Part shown: piece after piece, positions 41,201-52,425 of the stretch
Layout of the letters: each line of letters begins with the position of its first letter
Numbering within the stretch: the first letter of the stretch is position 1
Source of the DNA: Seison nebaliae
Taxonomy: Eukaryota > Rotifera > Pararotatoria > Seisonacea > Seisonidae
Assembly (NCBI GenBank): GCA_023231475.1
Contig: JALJEE010000736.1
Span: 16,996 to 80,995 of the forward strand
DNA: 64,000 nucleotides
Reading direction: 5' to 3'
Position numbers and translations under genes: made by a program
The notes under the pieces: model-generated
Databases searched by the model: none
What the model saw: only the letters and a program-made list of their open reading frames with translations
Told to the model about the DNA's origin: nothing

Positions 41201-42126
41201 CTTAGCATCTTTCCAAATGAGAGAATTTGAAGGAAAATAAATTTTACTTTACTCGTGAAGGTAACGGTTGAGGAAATCATGTGAAAAGTTCATTTAAGAC
41301 ATGTGGATCTAACCTAAAGACATCATTTAAGTTTGGTGGAATAAGCGATCTTAAATCGTATGATGAAAATAATAGAAGTAAAGTAAAGAAATGCTGGCAT
41401 GTTATTAGTAAGGAAAATGATAATATAAAGGTCCTGTGAATGGTTTAGTAAAGCCTAAAAATATCTTAATAAATTCTCAATCATTATTATCTAATTGTTT
41501 TATACGGAAATGATCGGCTAATTATATTAGTCCAAATATTACATTTTACTGATTACACATTTCTGAATTTACTACTACAATTACACAAAGTTAAATTGAA
41601 ATAATTATTAAAAATAAATGGTAATGATGAGAAAATAAGGTAAAGAATGAAAGGAAATGATACTAACTAAGAAATATTCCTAGAATGATTGCTCCAATGA
41701 CTAGTGTAAGAGCTATGGCCAGCAGAGCTATGAGTGTACAGACTCGGAAACGTTTTTTTGATTTAATTTCAATTTCATCATTCTTTAACGAATAACTCTT
41801 CCCGTTATGACTATTTGAATAAAGTTCATTGGACATAAAATCTGTATTGGATATCTTCGTCTTCTTATCAGCATCTGTCCAACTGAATAATTTCAATGTT
41901 TATTAACGTGAAACATTTTCAAGCGAATGTCTAACCTTTTATATAAGTTCTGACTATAAATTGCATGTGCATTTATTGGATTGGGTGGATGAGATCTTTT
42001 ACCTCCACTATTTTTATTAGTTTTCTTTTCATTATCAGTAAATTCCTCGTCATCATTATCATTATCAGTAATAGCACCAGATGATGGTTCATTAACTTTA
42101 CCTCCCTCTGGATTTTTGGGCGACAT
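32260..42126 (-). CDS. Corin-like type II transmembrane serine protease, seven Frizzled domains
   Basis: A cell-surface mosaic protease of about 2,457 residues. Exons, high to low: 41936-42126, 41668-41882, 41089-41139, 40959-41032, 40628-40904, 40514-40579, 40203-40466, 39773-40156, 39569-39712, 39369-39538, 39214-39319, 39060-39170, 38852-39012, 38485-38776, 38312-38431, 37556-38260, 37380-37499, 37080-37328, 36929-37024, 36558-36653, 36370-36511, 36158-36318, 35968-36103, 35775-35915, 35637-35725, 35436-35565, 34369-35399, 34199-34309, 34041-34151, 33871-33996, 33724-33816, 33499-33667, 33266-33453, 33011-33215, 32518-32968, 32260-32457. Order: cytosolic tail 1-110, membrane helix 111-135, SEA-like stretch, Frizzled domains 1-5 (about 296-965), EGF (about 970-1005), Frizzled 6-7, LDLa, SRCR-like, MAM, six LDLa, SRCR, peptidase S1. 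Activation site R2193/I2194 (GRIVNG); triad H2238, D2291, S2395; D189 of trypsin present (KDSCN). Corin, the nearest family, has two Frizzled domains. The substrate is unknown. Confidence 0.88.
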
Positions 42127-45100
42127 TTTGAGGCTTTCTGACAAATTGATGAGAAAAAAGAAGAAATTTTTTGAATTTATTTCCTGATAATTATTCGATC
42201 GAACTGATCGAATTATGGAAGAGTGGGAGAGAGGTAGTCCAGTTATATGAAATACCTTTTTAATTGAGGTAATAGAACTGAAATGGTTTGACAGAGGGGG
42301 TGGACCTTATTTCCATGAACAACAACAAGATAATCATAAAAGAACGATTTGATGAATAAATTTCTTTTGAAATTGGTATTGAAGAATTAATTAGGAATCA
42401 TTAATCAGATAATCAAAAATAAATTATCAAATGTCTCCTTCTTTTTTCATGATTTTTTTCACCTTCACTCATTCATTGACAACTATAAATGTTGATGATG
42501 ATGCTAGTTGGTTGTTTTTGTGGAAACATAAAATCTTCTTCTCAACGATTTTATGGGAATGTTCATCGAATGAATCGGTTTTCCTCTCAACTTCGACAAA
42601 TGGAGAAAATGAATAATAATACGAATAATATATATTTCTATCAGAAATTTCTCCTTCCTTCCCAAATAGACAAGCGGTTAAACTGATATAAAAATCGTTC
42701 GAAATCGATTCCAAACAATTCTCAGGATGGGAAGGATGATAGTGTCATTTTGTGTATGTGTGTGTATGTGTGTGTGTGTGTGTATGTGTGTGCGAGTTGT
42801 CGAAAGAATTTTAAGGAATGACAACTGATATTATTGTGGCAATTGCTCTTATTAATTCTTTTATTCCATTACCAGTACTAGTATTCCATTTCGTTCTTTC
42901 ACATGCACACCATCTCATGTAAGAAACATCCTCATCTATCGATATTTCATTTATTGTCGTTAGTGTTTATGTGCTAAGACCAATTTCTTTCACTATGGTG
43001 ATCCGGAAGAAAATATAAAACTTAACAACAATTCCACTTTCTTCTCAGTTTAAAATGGAGAGTTCAACTCGCAACTTTCTCCCCTCCCCTCCTATATATG
43101 GACGGCAAGTCGGGTGAGAAAGACACTATAAATACTCTTATAATAAACCATTTCCTCAGATAATAGTAACTTATGTCGATTAAACATCTTTAAACAACTT
43201 CTCATATAAACGAATTGCCAATTCTTCGAATTGGGTCGAAGAACAAAAATTATCTTGGAAAAACGAACTTCCACAATTATCCACTCTATTTGATAATTTT
43301 CTAGTTACATATTCAATCTCATCATCAGAACAAGAATGATTGGTGTATTAATCAAAAAAGAAGTCGAATAAGGAATTCGAGTTTTGGTGAAATTGTTCAT
43401 TCATAAAAACATATATTGAATTACTCGAAAATTAAATATAACGATTAGTTCACATACAAATTAATATTGATAATACACACTTCCGCTTTCACGATACAAC
43501 CGCAGCAATTTGATAGTAATCATGTAAAATTATATATGAACTACTGAATGCTACCGATATGTTTTTGGTTCGGGGTGGGGGTGGAAATTGAGGAAAGTGA
43601 ATGAGCCTAATTTAAACAAACTTTTTTAATTCACCAATTCCAATTAACATAGTATAAACGTTTAATTGATCGTTTTCCGTTTTCCACAAAACATCTGGTA
43701 TGACGACTGAGAGAATTGGTAGAAACTAAAGTGAATGATGTGTGAGAAATGCAAAACAATTTATTTATTTTCTTATTGAAAATCATTTGATGAAGTTGAG
43801 TCATTTCCTCTTGTTGAACTTTCGGAACTTCATTTCACACATACACATGCAAACATGAATGAACACAGGTGTATATAATGGAATTGATAAAGAAAAAGTT
43901 TCGATTTGGTTGGGAGAACATTCATATATCGATATTGTTTTATTTCATATCGAATAAATACACCTTGAGAACGATTAAATATTTCTTCTTTATATTCTGC
44001 TAATCATATTTTCTCCCTTCTGAAGAACTCATTGAATTGAGAATGAAACGAATGACGATAATAAAGGAACTAAAAAAGAAGTAAATTGGGGAAGAAAAGA
44101 AGAAGAAGAAGGTGAATGAACTAAGGAGCATTTAATGAAGACGAATCAGATGAGAAAGGGAATGGCTCCAAGGTTTTCACAAATTCTTCCTCATCGACCA
44201 AAAATATAAAACGTATAAACCGAAAAAAAACCAAATTCGACATGGTTTCCCGTAGTACTACACAATTATTCTACTTATCAACAACTGCAGTTGTTTGTGG
44301 AATGTCTAGTAGGGAATATTTGAGGATAATTCATTCGAATCACTCAACAAATTTTCTTTAAAAAATTTTCCGGAAGTACAACAATAATAATCCCGAAAAC
44401 CGAAAATGAAACTGATTTTAATAAATAAGAAAGGAAAAAGTTCATTATTTTATCAAAGAATTTTCAAGAAATAAAACTTTTTTTGGTAAAAGTGAAAATT
44501 TCTTAAATTTTCGAATTCAATATCACAAGAGTATAATATAATTCGATAATTATGAAATGAATATGTTTTTATAAAATTTTTTTTGTTTAATAGATTGTTC
44601 AAATTTATTGTTTGATCACTATATGTAGTTGACGAATGATAATAAAAGAGATGGTATGAATAAAATTAGAGAATGACTGATTTTTTATTATAAGGTTGTG
44701 TGGGAGAACACAATAGGACAATGGTAACGGTACACATTAAATTAACACATAATACTACAATAAAATAGATGAATCTAAAAATTCTAAAAAAACTAAAGAA
44801 TCAAACAAGTTTGTGAAATTTAATTGTTTATTTAATTTAAAATTTTTAGAGTTTCCTTCTTTTTTCTGCATCACAATATTCTTCCAATTAATAGAATAAA
44901 CAATTGTATAACGGTCTCTCCATCACTATTTTAATTTCTTTGGATTGTTTTTTATTAAAGAATAGACCGAATGAAGAATTTAATAGTAATAAATAGTAAT
45001 TTTATTTCCAATTTCGAATATACAATTTCTTTGGGATAAACTATCTTTGTTCCAAATTTAAAAAAATTCTGACAACGAAAATCAAATATAAACTTCAAAA

Positions 45101-46204
45101 AAAAACTTTTTTTGGCAATATTAAGCAAAATTTAGCATACATTGTTATTTAGTTTCGACTATTTCAAATCACATGATATTACAGTTTGGTTTTTTATACA
45201 AAGTAGATATTTCTCAAGTTAATAAAATTTTAAAATTTTAATTTTCTTTAAATTAATGCACTTAAAGTGCCCAAAACTTTTAGAGCTCCATAACTTTCTT
45301 ATCCGAATTCTGAGGAGAAAAGTAAGAGTACCATGATGATCGGCGTCAAATTCTTCATCTAATAGATTTTAAAAAACCTATGTAATAAGGTAGTTCATTT
45401 TTGTGTCGCACTATGTAATGAAAAAATTGTTGAAATGGAAAAAAATGAAAAGAACTGTAAAATATTTCATTAATTTTCTTCAACTATAACTGAAGAACTC
45501 GAAACTCGAAATTTTCATTAGAACATCTATAATTTGAGGGCCATTGACATTACCCGAAATATTACCCGCCCAGCCATTAATGCAAAATAAAAGGTTTTAG
45601 AATATAAATCAAAAAAACCATAATTGGAAATGAGCCGAAATTTGAACCCTAATGAAGTTTAGCTCGTAATTGTTCGTCGCATTTGGGATTTGTGAATATT
45701 CACCATAATAACAATCGAATAACAGAAAAGATATTTCCAGTTTTGGAAAATGTAAGTGGAGGATGGAAATTGAATAAATTTTTTGTAGAAAAAATTTCAA
45801 AAAATTGGGAAATTTTAATTTAAAAAATTTTGAAAAGATTAACGACAAATAGACTTCAGTGAATTATTGAATAGAATCGATGATATGACGATGAGGAATG
45901 CTAAAAGAAGAAGGCGAAAAGATGATATTAGAAAATAAATAAAGAAATCTTCTTAATTACACGAAGTAATTTTCATGATAATTTGGTGATAAATGTCTAT
46001 GACACGGACCTATGTGATTTTCATTGAATAAAATATAAATTTTAAATAATTCAAGGAAATTTGGAAAAATTTTCGTAAATTGTTCGTTAAAGGAAATATT
46101 GTATGAATAAAAATGAAGAATAAAAGTTTCTAAAAGTTTTTTCTTCAAAAAAAATTGCCATAGAAATTTCTCTTAAAATTTCAATTTTTTTAAAATTTTT
46201 TCTT
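42127..46204. other. Intergenic, AT-rich, no gene seen
   Basis: A 4.1 kb stretch between the protease start and the saposin stop. It contains an interrupted (TG)n run near 42755-42792 and long A/T-rich blocks around 44.3-45.3 kb. Small frames at 42431-42714 and 45609-46148 look like chance. The protease promoter should be close to 42.2 kb. Confidence 0.5.
42755..42792. repeat. Interrupted (TG)n microsatellite
   Basis: TG repeats broken by TATG units, about 0.6 kb upstream of the protease start codon. Confidence 0.9.
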
Positions 46205-49200
46205 TTAGTTTCCGTAAAATTTCTTACAGAAAGATTGGGAATCACATAGTTTGGCTGATTGTTCTGATTTACACCAGAATTTTGGACCATGACCGCAACT
46301 CTTCACACTCAATGGCATCGATTTAATGGCATCGATGTAATGTTGATTAGTTGACGACGCTCCACAAAGATTGATCGTTTCACAAATTTTTTCTGGATCA
46401 TCCATTTGAGTGACGAGTTGAAGAACGTATGGAGCATATTCGTCTATATATGACACACAAGTACTTTGGTCAGCTTTCGGTAACAAGTCACACAAGTTAG
46501 TTAAAGCTTCAATAATTTCATGTTCTGTTTTGTTCTCCATTAATTCTTTGTTAATTAAATCGACTGCCAATTTGCAGAAACCGCAGAACGGTCCACTTAT
46601 CGACGTTTTCTCCAGAACGATCTTTTCTCGTTGGTGCACTGATGTTTTCTTTGAGCACAAATCTAAAAATGTACAAATCTTTTTCGGGTCAATTTCCATA
46701 CTGATCAATGTGGCGATTGATTCTTCATATTCGTCGACAAATGCTTTACATTCATTCGAAATTGTCGAGGGCATTTGTGAGCAGACGAAATCCAAAACTT
46801 TCTTTATTTCAATCTGAATTTGAACAATTGAAATTTTAGTCAAATTAAACTATCAAATAAACTTCGGAAGAATTGGCTGAAATATATTGAGCTGCTTCTT
46901 TCATTACGAATTCGCAGATTGCACAACCTTCACCATTCACTTGATCGGTAGTTTTGAAAGAATTGATGATTGGTTTCAATTTTATTTCTTTCTTTATCTC
47001 TTCTTTCGGTTCACACATTTTCAATATCTCACAAATTTCTGTAGCGTTCTATAGAATTTTTAATAAAAAAAATTTGTGTTAAAACAAAAATATCGAACCA
47101 TTTTATTTTCGATCAATTTCGATATTTCTGGCGCATATTTTCGAATACTATCATTGCACTGATTTGGAAGAAATGATTATGATGAGATTGAGAAGAGAAA
47201 TTAACAGCTTTCTCTGCCTTACCCAAATGAATACAAAGATTCTCTTGAACAAATTTAATTTCGTCCTCCTAAAATAAAGAAGAAAATGATGTAAAATTAT
47301 AAGAAATTATTATATAAATCAATATATAGTTCTAATGAAAATGAATGGACAGCAGCTAAATGAGAGAGAGAAGAGATAGAAAAAACTCAATTTGATAGCG
47401 AGTCGATTTGTTTTCAATCATCTTTTCATTTACCATCGTCTTATTTGATTCCATCGCAATCTTTACTTGATTCACCATCATCTTACACATGAAACAATCG
47501 GAAGAAGATTTAACGGTTTTCTTTATCGGTATTATTGTCTTAATATAGGATGAGCACATTCGTAAATCTTGACACACTTTCTGTGGTGTCTATAATAGAA
47601 ATTAGTGAAATTTTATAAAAAATTCAAATTCCAACAGTTCCATTCACTAAGAATGTGATGATTTTTTCTCCATATGTATCCACCGTAATATTGCACTAAA
47701 AAAGGAGAAAAAAATAAATTTTGAAATGAAGTTAAATGAGAGAAACTTCTTTTCCTTCTTTTATTGGTAATCGATTACATAAATCTAATTTTATCGCATT
47801 CAAAATCTCTTGCTAGAGAAGAGAAATAGAAATTTGAAAAAAAATCACATAAAAGAAGAGAATGAACATCTGTCAAATTCTTCGCTAATAAATCTTGCAT
47901 TTCCGTCACCGCCAAAACGCAGAATGGACAAAGAATTCCATTTGTCTTCTTCTCTGGTAATTGATGTACATTTATCGCTTCAATTGACATCGATCCTGTT
48001 TTACAAATCTTCAATTTCTGACAAATCTGCAACGGATCCTGAAACGAGAAATTTATAACTTAATTTCAACAAATTCAAATTAACCAATCCACTTTCAATA
48101 TATTTAATAATTGTCTTTCCATAAAATTCGATTTCGTTCTTACACTAAAACAAAAATCTCATTGATAATTCCATTAGAATAATCATGAAACTTGTTGGAC
48201 GTCTTTCGTGAACGGACAAACTTCTTTCTCGATATAATGTAACACAGCTTCCTATAATCAGATATGTGGAAAAGGGAAATCGAATAAAAATAATAAACTG
48301 ATGAATTGGTCGAATTGAGGATTGAACTGATTTGGGAGATGACGAATTGACAGAAATCACATTCTAAATTTCCGTATGATGACTGTAAAGGAATTGGATG
48401 AAGGAATTATAAAAGAAAAGAAGATGGATAGAAATTCAGCTGCTGATCCATTTTGGCGGAGGAAAATTTTTGAAAAAAAATATTTATAGAAAAAACTTCT
48501 TTCTAGGGAAAGAAAATGGAGAAAAAAGATATTTTCCGATAAAATACTGACGACAATTGTGGCTCTTTGGAGAGTTTGGAACACTTTCGGACAAAGTGAT
48601 GCAGCTAAATTTTCTTCTTTCATGTTCAGCAAATCGAACAATTTCTCCTGAAATTAATTTAAAAATCGATTAATTTTCAGCGCAGAAGAAATTGAGCAAA
48701 AATTTTAAAAATTAAATTTTTCCGTCATCGTTGAAAAATGATTTGATTGACAAGAAAAAATAACTTTGACAATTGGCTGTTTGGAGACGGAAGATGATGA
48801 TGATGCTACTTTTGGACACATCGACATAAATGAACATAATTTCTTTGTATCACTCTGGAAAATGTGGAAGAAGAGAATGAGAATGAGAATTTTGAAGATC
48901 TCCTAACGAAATCTTTCTTCAATTCCAGAAAAATCTCAGAAATATGTCGATGAATTGATGATTTACACTGGAATGAAAAATGAAATTGAAAAAAAAAAAA
49001 AGAATAAAATGAACTTCGTCTGTTTTCGGACAATAATTACATAATTGTTGTAAATTATCTTCTAATTCCTTCTCAGTTTTCACGTCGTTAATGAAACTTT
49101 TCACTTTGTTCATTGACCATTGACAGAATTGACAAACGTCTTCCTACGAGAAAAATGTGGAGAATGGAATTGGGAAGAATCGAACTGATTTTTGAGATTT

Positions 49201-49803
49201 AATTGGATTCAACATTTTTGGTAGAACTGGAACTTTTTTCAATTGAACGATATGTTTCGTCAATTTCTCATCATTCTTCGGACACACATGAATCAATCGA
49301 CAGATTACACTTGGAGCAATATTAGCGAGAATAATTTCAATCACTTCATCCACATTCTTTCCCACTATTGACGAACATTCGTCTTTCATCAAAGCGATCG
49401 GTATAACAGAACATAATTCGAGAAGAATCTCTTTAATTTCTTTCTGGAAAAAATGGAGAATTTTCAAATTGACTGAGAAAAATCAAACAAAACTTCTGAT
49501 TGAGGTTTCTCTAATGCTTTTCGAATTTTCTCCACAATATCTTCACATGACGAACAAATAGATGACTGAAATATGAAAATGAAAAAAAAATAAAAAAAAA
49601 TTTTCTAAAACTTTTTTCCCATTTGAAAAAAGTTGATTCTTCGACCAGATGGTTTGGATACAGTGACGCATCGCACCACATTCTTTTGCCGCATCGATGG
49701 AGGAACACCAAGCGGTTGGTCCCACCGTGCAATCGACGTCAGTCGCGTGAGAGACGTGGAGGAGTGGAAGATAAAGAAGAAATGAAAGTAAAATATATCT
49801 CAT
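46205..49803 (-). CDS. Prosaposin-like precursor, eight saposin-B modules
   Basis: A secreted or lysosomal precursor that is cut into saposins, small helical proteins that present sphingolipids to hydrolases. Eighteen exons, all in phase 0: 49612-49803, 49494-49565, 49186-49443, 49015-49143, 48908-48967, 48771-48854, 48555-48647, 48299-48382, 48192-48251, 48085-48144, 47868-48038, 47747-47812, 47636-47695, 47434-47589, 47206-47268, 47099-47158, 46863-47048, 46205-46813; 820 residues. Signal peptide 1-20 is followed by a saposin-A domain (CTVGPTAWCSS...CGAMRHC). Saposin-B modules start with CxxC pairs: CSSC, CQFC, CDFC, CPFC, CFMC, CAIC, CGFC. One further module between the second and the CDFC one is reduced to a middle segment (48555-48647). 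A second saposin-A domain (CGHGPKFWCKS) closes the protein. The layout resembles Drosophila Saposin-related. Confidence 0.9.
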
Positions 49804-50352
49804 GATTGGGAAACAGAAATGTGAATCTAATTGGAAATCGAAAGAAAAAATATTTAGAATGGAATGGAATTTGAATATGGAAATTTTATGAACTTCCCAA
49901 AAAAAAAAAAAAAAAAAAGAGAGGTGTCCATCTGAAAGAAAGAAATTATTGCGAGAAATTTAATAAAAAGAAATTTTTTTTTACTATAAATAATTTGATG
50001 GTAAAACTGATAAATATGAATCTGGTCTGATAAAAGTTTGGGAGGAGAGAATCCAACAACAATTTGTCACGTGAAAACGACTTGGTTGTCTCTACACTTT
50101 TCTATTCACAATTTAATTCACATTTCAACAATTAAATAATTCAAAGTTTTTTCTGTTGTGAATAAATTGTAAAGTATTGAAAATGAAAGAGATGATGATG
50201 ATAATGATATGAAGTTGAATTGAAGATTTTGTTTAATAAACATTCATTTATTTTCATTAGATAAACAAATGTGCTGCTTCCCCCCCTCTCTCTCTAATCA
50301 TCATTAATAATTAATAAATTTACTCATTCATTTTCATGAACCACTTTTAATT
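49804..50352. other. Short intergenic spacer
   Basis: A 549-base spacer between the saposin start and the ABCD4 stop, both minus strand. It has an A-run at 49900-49918 and a short (CT)n run near 50284-50296. Confidence 0.5.
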
Positions 50353-52425
50353 TTAATTTTTATCTTCATCGTTGTCATGGTAATGAGGATGAGTTAATGA
50401 AGATGGAGATATAATCTCCACTAATTTCTTATCGATTATTTCATAATGAGTATCATGAAATTGATGAAGATTATTTCGATGACCAATTGTCAAAATGATA
50501 TCGATATCAGTTTCATTCAATAATCGATAAGCGATTTTTTCTTCGTCTTCTGATAAAGAATTGGTCGCCTCATCCATCACTAACAAATGAGGATTCATCA
50601 ATAGAGGTCGAGCAATTGTCAATAATTGTTGTTGTCCAGGTGAAAGGACTTGAGTCCAATCGACTACTTCAGTTGAATTGACGTCATTTATAATGGAGTG
50701 AATGGTCGTCAATAAACCGAGATGATGAAGAATATTCTCCACTTTTAATTTCAATCGAATTAATTCTTCTTCTATCTCATTGTCGAATATGAATGGAAGT
50801 GGTTTCTCTTTTCTTTCAATAATTCGTTGAAGTAAACTATTTCGATAAAATTCCTCATCGAATTTATCGTGTTTGAGGAATCGTTTGAGATTGACACAAA
50901 CCGAACTATCCGAATTACAGGAATTTAATGAATTACCGTAATGATAATGATTGACACAAAATAATTGTTGATATAATGTGGAGGGATTGAGAAAGGGTCG
51001 TTGAGGTAGAATAATGAAAGATGTCTTGTTAAGTGAAATAGAATTGTTGGAAATATTTTCGAAAGATTGTGACGAATTAATAATGGAATTTCCAATGATT
51101 GGATATTGAAAACCAGCGAGATGTCGAACGAATGTCGTCTTCCCACAACCAATCGGTCCTTTAATTAAACATCGTCCTCTCACAAATTTCATATTGATAT
51201 TTCCAATCAATAATTGATTTTGATAATTAACATCGAATTTGAAGAGAGTTAATGACGTCACATTATTATTCGTATGTTCATTCCAATAATCGATTAATTT
51301 ATCATGTTTTCTAATAAAATTATTCTCATATCTCAATCTATTATTATTATTATTATTATTATTATCATTATTTGTATTATGATGGTATTGAAATAAATCA
51401 ATAATTCGATGAGTACAACCTGCTAATATAGCCGATTGTTCTGACAATGATTCAAGTGAAGAAAATTGATTGATGAGATACATAATATAGAATGAATAAG
51501 AACTAATTAAAACAGGAAGTTTTTCTGATGGAATATCATTCCATTTATCCGTAAGAAATAAAGTTATTCCAATCATAATATAACTGATGATTCCGCCCGT
51601 ATAATCGAACATATTTCTCAAAAAATTCAAAAGAAATTGATTCATTGAATAATAATAAAGACAATTAATCAAAGAACGAAATGAATTATTCGTCTGATTC
51701 TTCACGAGAACAGTGGCACCACTGAGACAAATCGATTCAGATTCCTCTCGAATCAATTGATGATGTCCTCGCCATTCACCTTCCAATTTCTCTTGTTTTT
51801 CCACTAAAATTGCCATGAGATTAATGAAATATTGATTGAGAATTGTGGAGAGAATGAACGTACAATAAATAACAATTGGAGCAATGAATCCATTAGTCTC
51901 ATATGATTTGTGAGTATAATAAATGAGGACACCAGGTAAAACGATAAATTTCTCGATGATTTCTGAGAAAGATTTCGACCATTTATCGATATCTTGTGTG
52001 AATTTCTGATCGATAGTTATTGATTCATTCTTTCTATTCATCAACCATAAATAATAAAATTGACGATTATGGAAATATCTTTCCGATGAATATCTCACAA
52101 GAAACTCTCTCAATTTGATATATAAGAATGTTGATGAGAATATATTCAATGCATTAATTCCACTAACACCAATCACGAGAAATGGTGTTTCTTTTAGAAT
52201 CGAATAGAATTCCGTTTGATTTCTTTGAGTGAGAACTCCATAAAATTTAGATGGTAATAAACCGATTCGATTTATAATTAATTGTTTACCAATGCCCACA
52301 CCCAACAACAACAAGAACAACAACGAAATTATAATATCGTTTCTTATGATTAATTTTAATAAGAAATAACATCGTTGAATGAAGAGGAAAGAGAATCCTT
52401 TTTTTTTTTCCATCACTTTTTTCAT
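50353..52425 (-). CDS. ABCD4: ABCD4-like ABC half-transporter
   Basis: ABCD4 is a half-transporter that works as a dimer in the lysosomal membrane and, with LMBD1, moves cobalamin to the cytosol. Here 690 residues in one exon from ATG 52425, the first ATG after an in-frame stop; human ABCD4 is about 606. The membrane half has long hydrophobic segments and subfamily D landmarks: GLLPSKFYGVL, the EKLEGEWRGHHQLIREESE block (EEA-like motif) and the FDYTGGIISY helix. In the ATPase half, Walker A is GPIGCGKTT (about 423-431), the Q-loop ILPQRPFL, the signature LSPGQQQ (594-600), Walker B LLVMDEAT (614-621) and the switch histidine TIGHR (649). An asparagine-rich run (51341-51379) lies in the linker, and a second insert sits between Q-loop and signature. 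ABCD1-3 are less likely because the closest landmarks are those of ABCD4. Confidence 0.9.
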   Translation of the reverse strand: MKKVMEKKKGFSFLFIQRCYFLLKLIIRNDIIISLLFLLLLGVGIGKQLIINRIGLLPSKFYGVLTQRNQTEFYSILKETPFLVIGVSGINALNIFSSTFLYIKLREFLVRYSSERYFHNRQFYYLWLMNRKNESITIDQKFTQDIDKWSKSFSEIIEKFIVLPGVLIYYTHKSYETNGFIAPIVIYCTFILSTILNQYFINLMAILVEKQEKLEGEWRGHHQLIREESESICLSGATVLVKNQTNNSFRSLINCLYYYSMNQFLLNFLRNMFDYTGGIISYIMIGITLFLTDKWNDIPSEKLPVLISSYSFYIMYLINQFSSLESLSEQSAILAGCTHRIIDLFQYHHNTNNDNNNNNNNNRLRYENNFIRKHDKLIDYWNEHTNNNVTSLTLFKFDVNYQNQLLIGNINMKFVRGRCLIKGPIGCGKTTFVRHLAGFQYPIIGNSIINSSQSFENISNNSISLNKTSFIILPQRPFLNPSTLYQQLFCVNHYHYGNSLNSCNSDSSVCVNLKRFLKHDKFDEEFYRNSLLQRIIERKEKPLPFIFDNEIEEELIRLKLKVENILHHLGLLTTIHSIINDVNSTEVVDWTQVLSPGQQQLLTIARPLLMNPHLLVMDEATNSLSEDEEKIAYRLLNETDIDIILTIGHRNNLHQFHDTHYEIIDKKLVEIISPSSLTHPHYHDNDEDKN

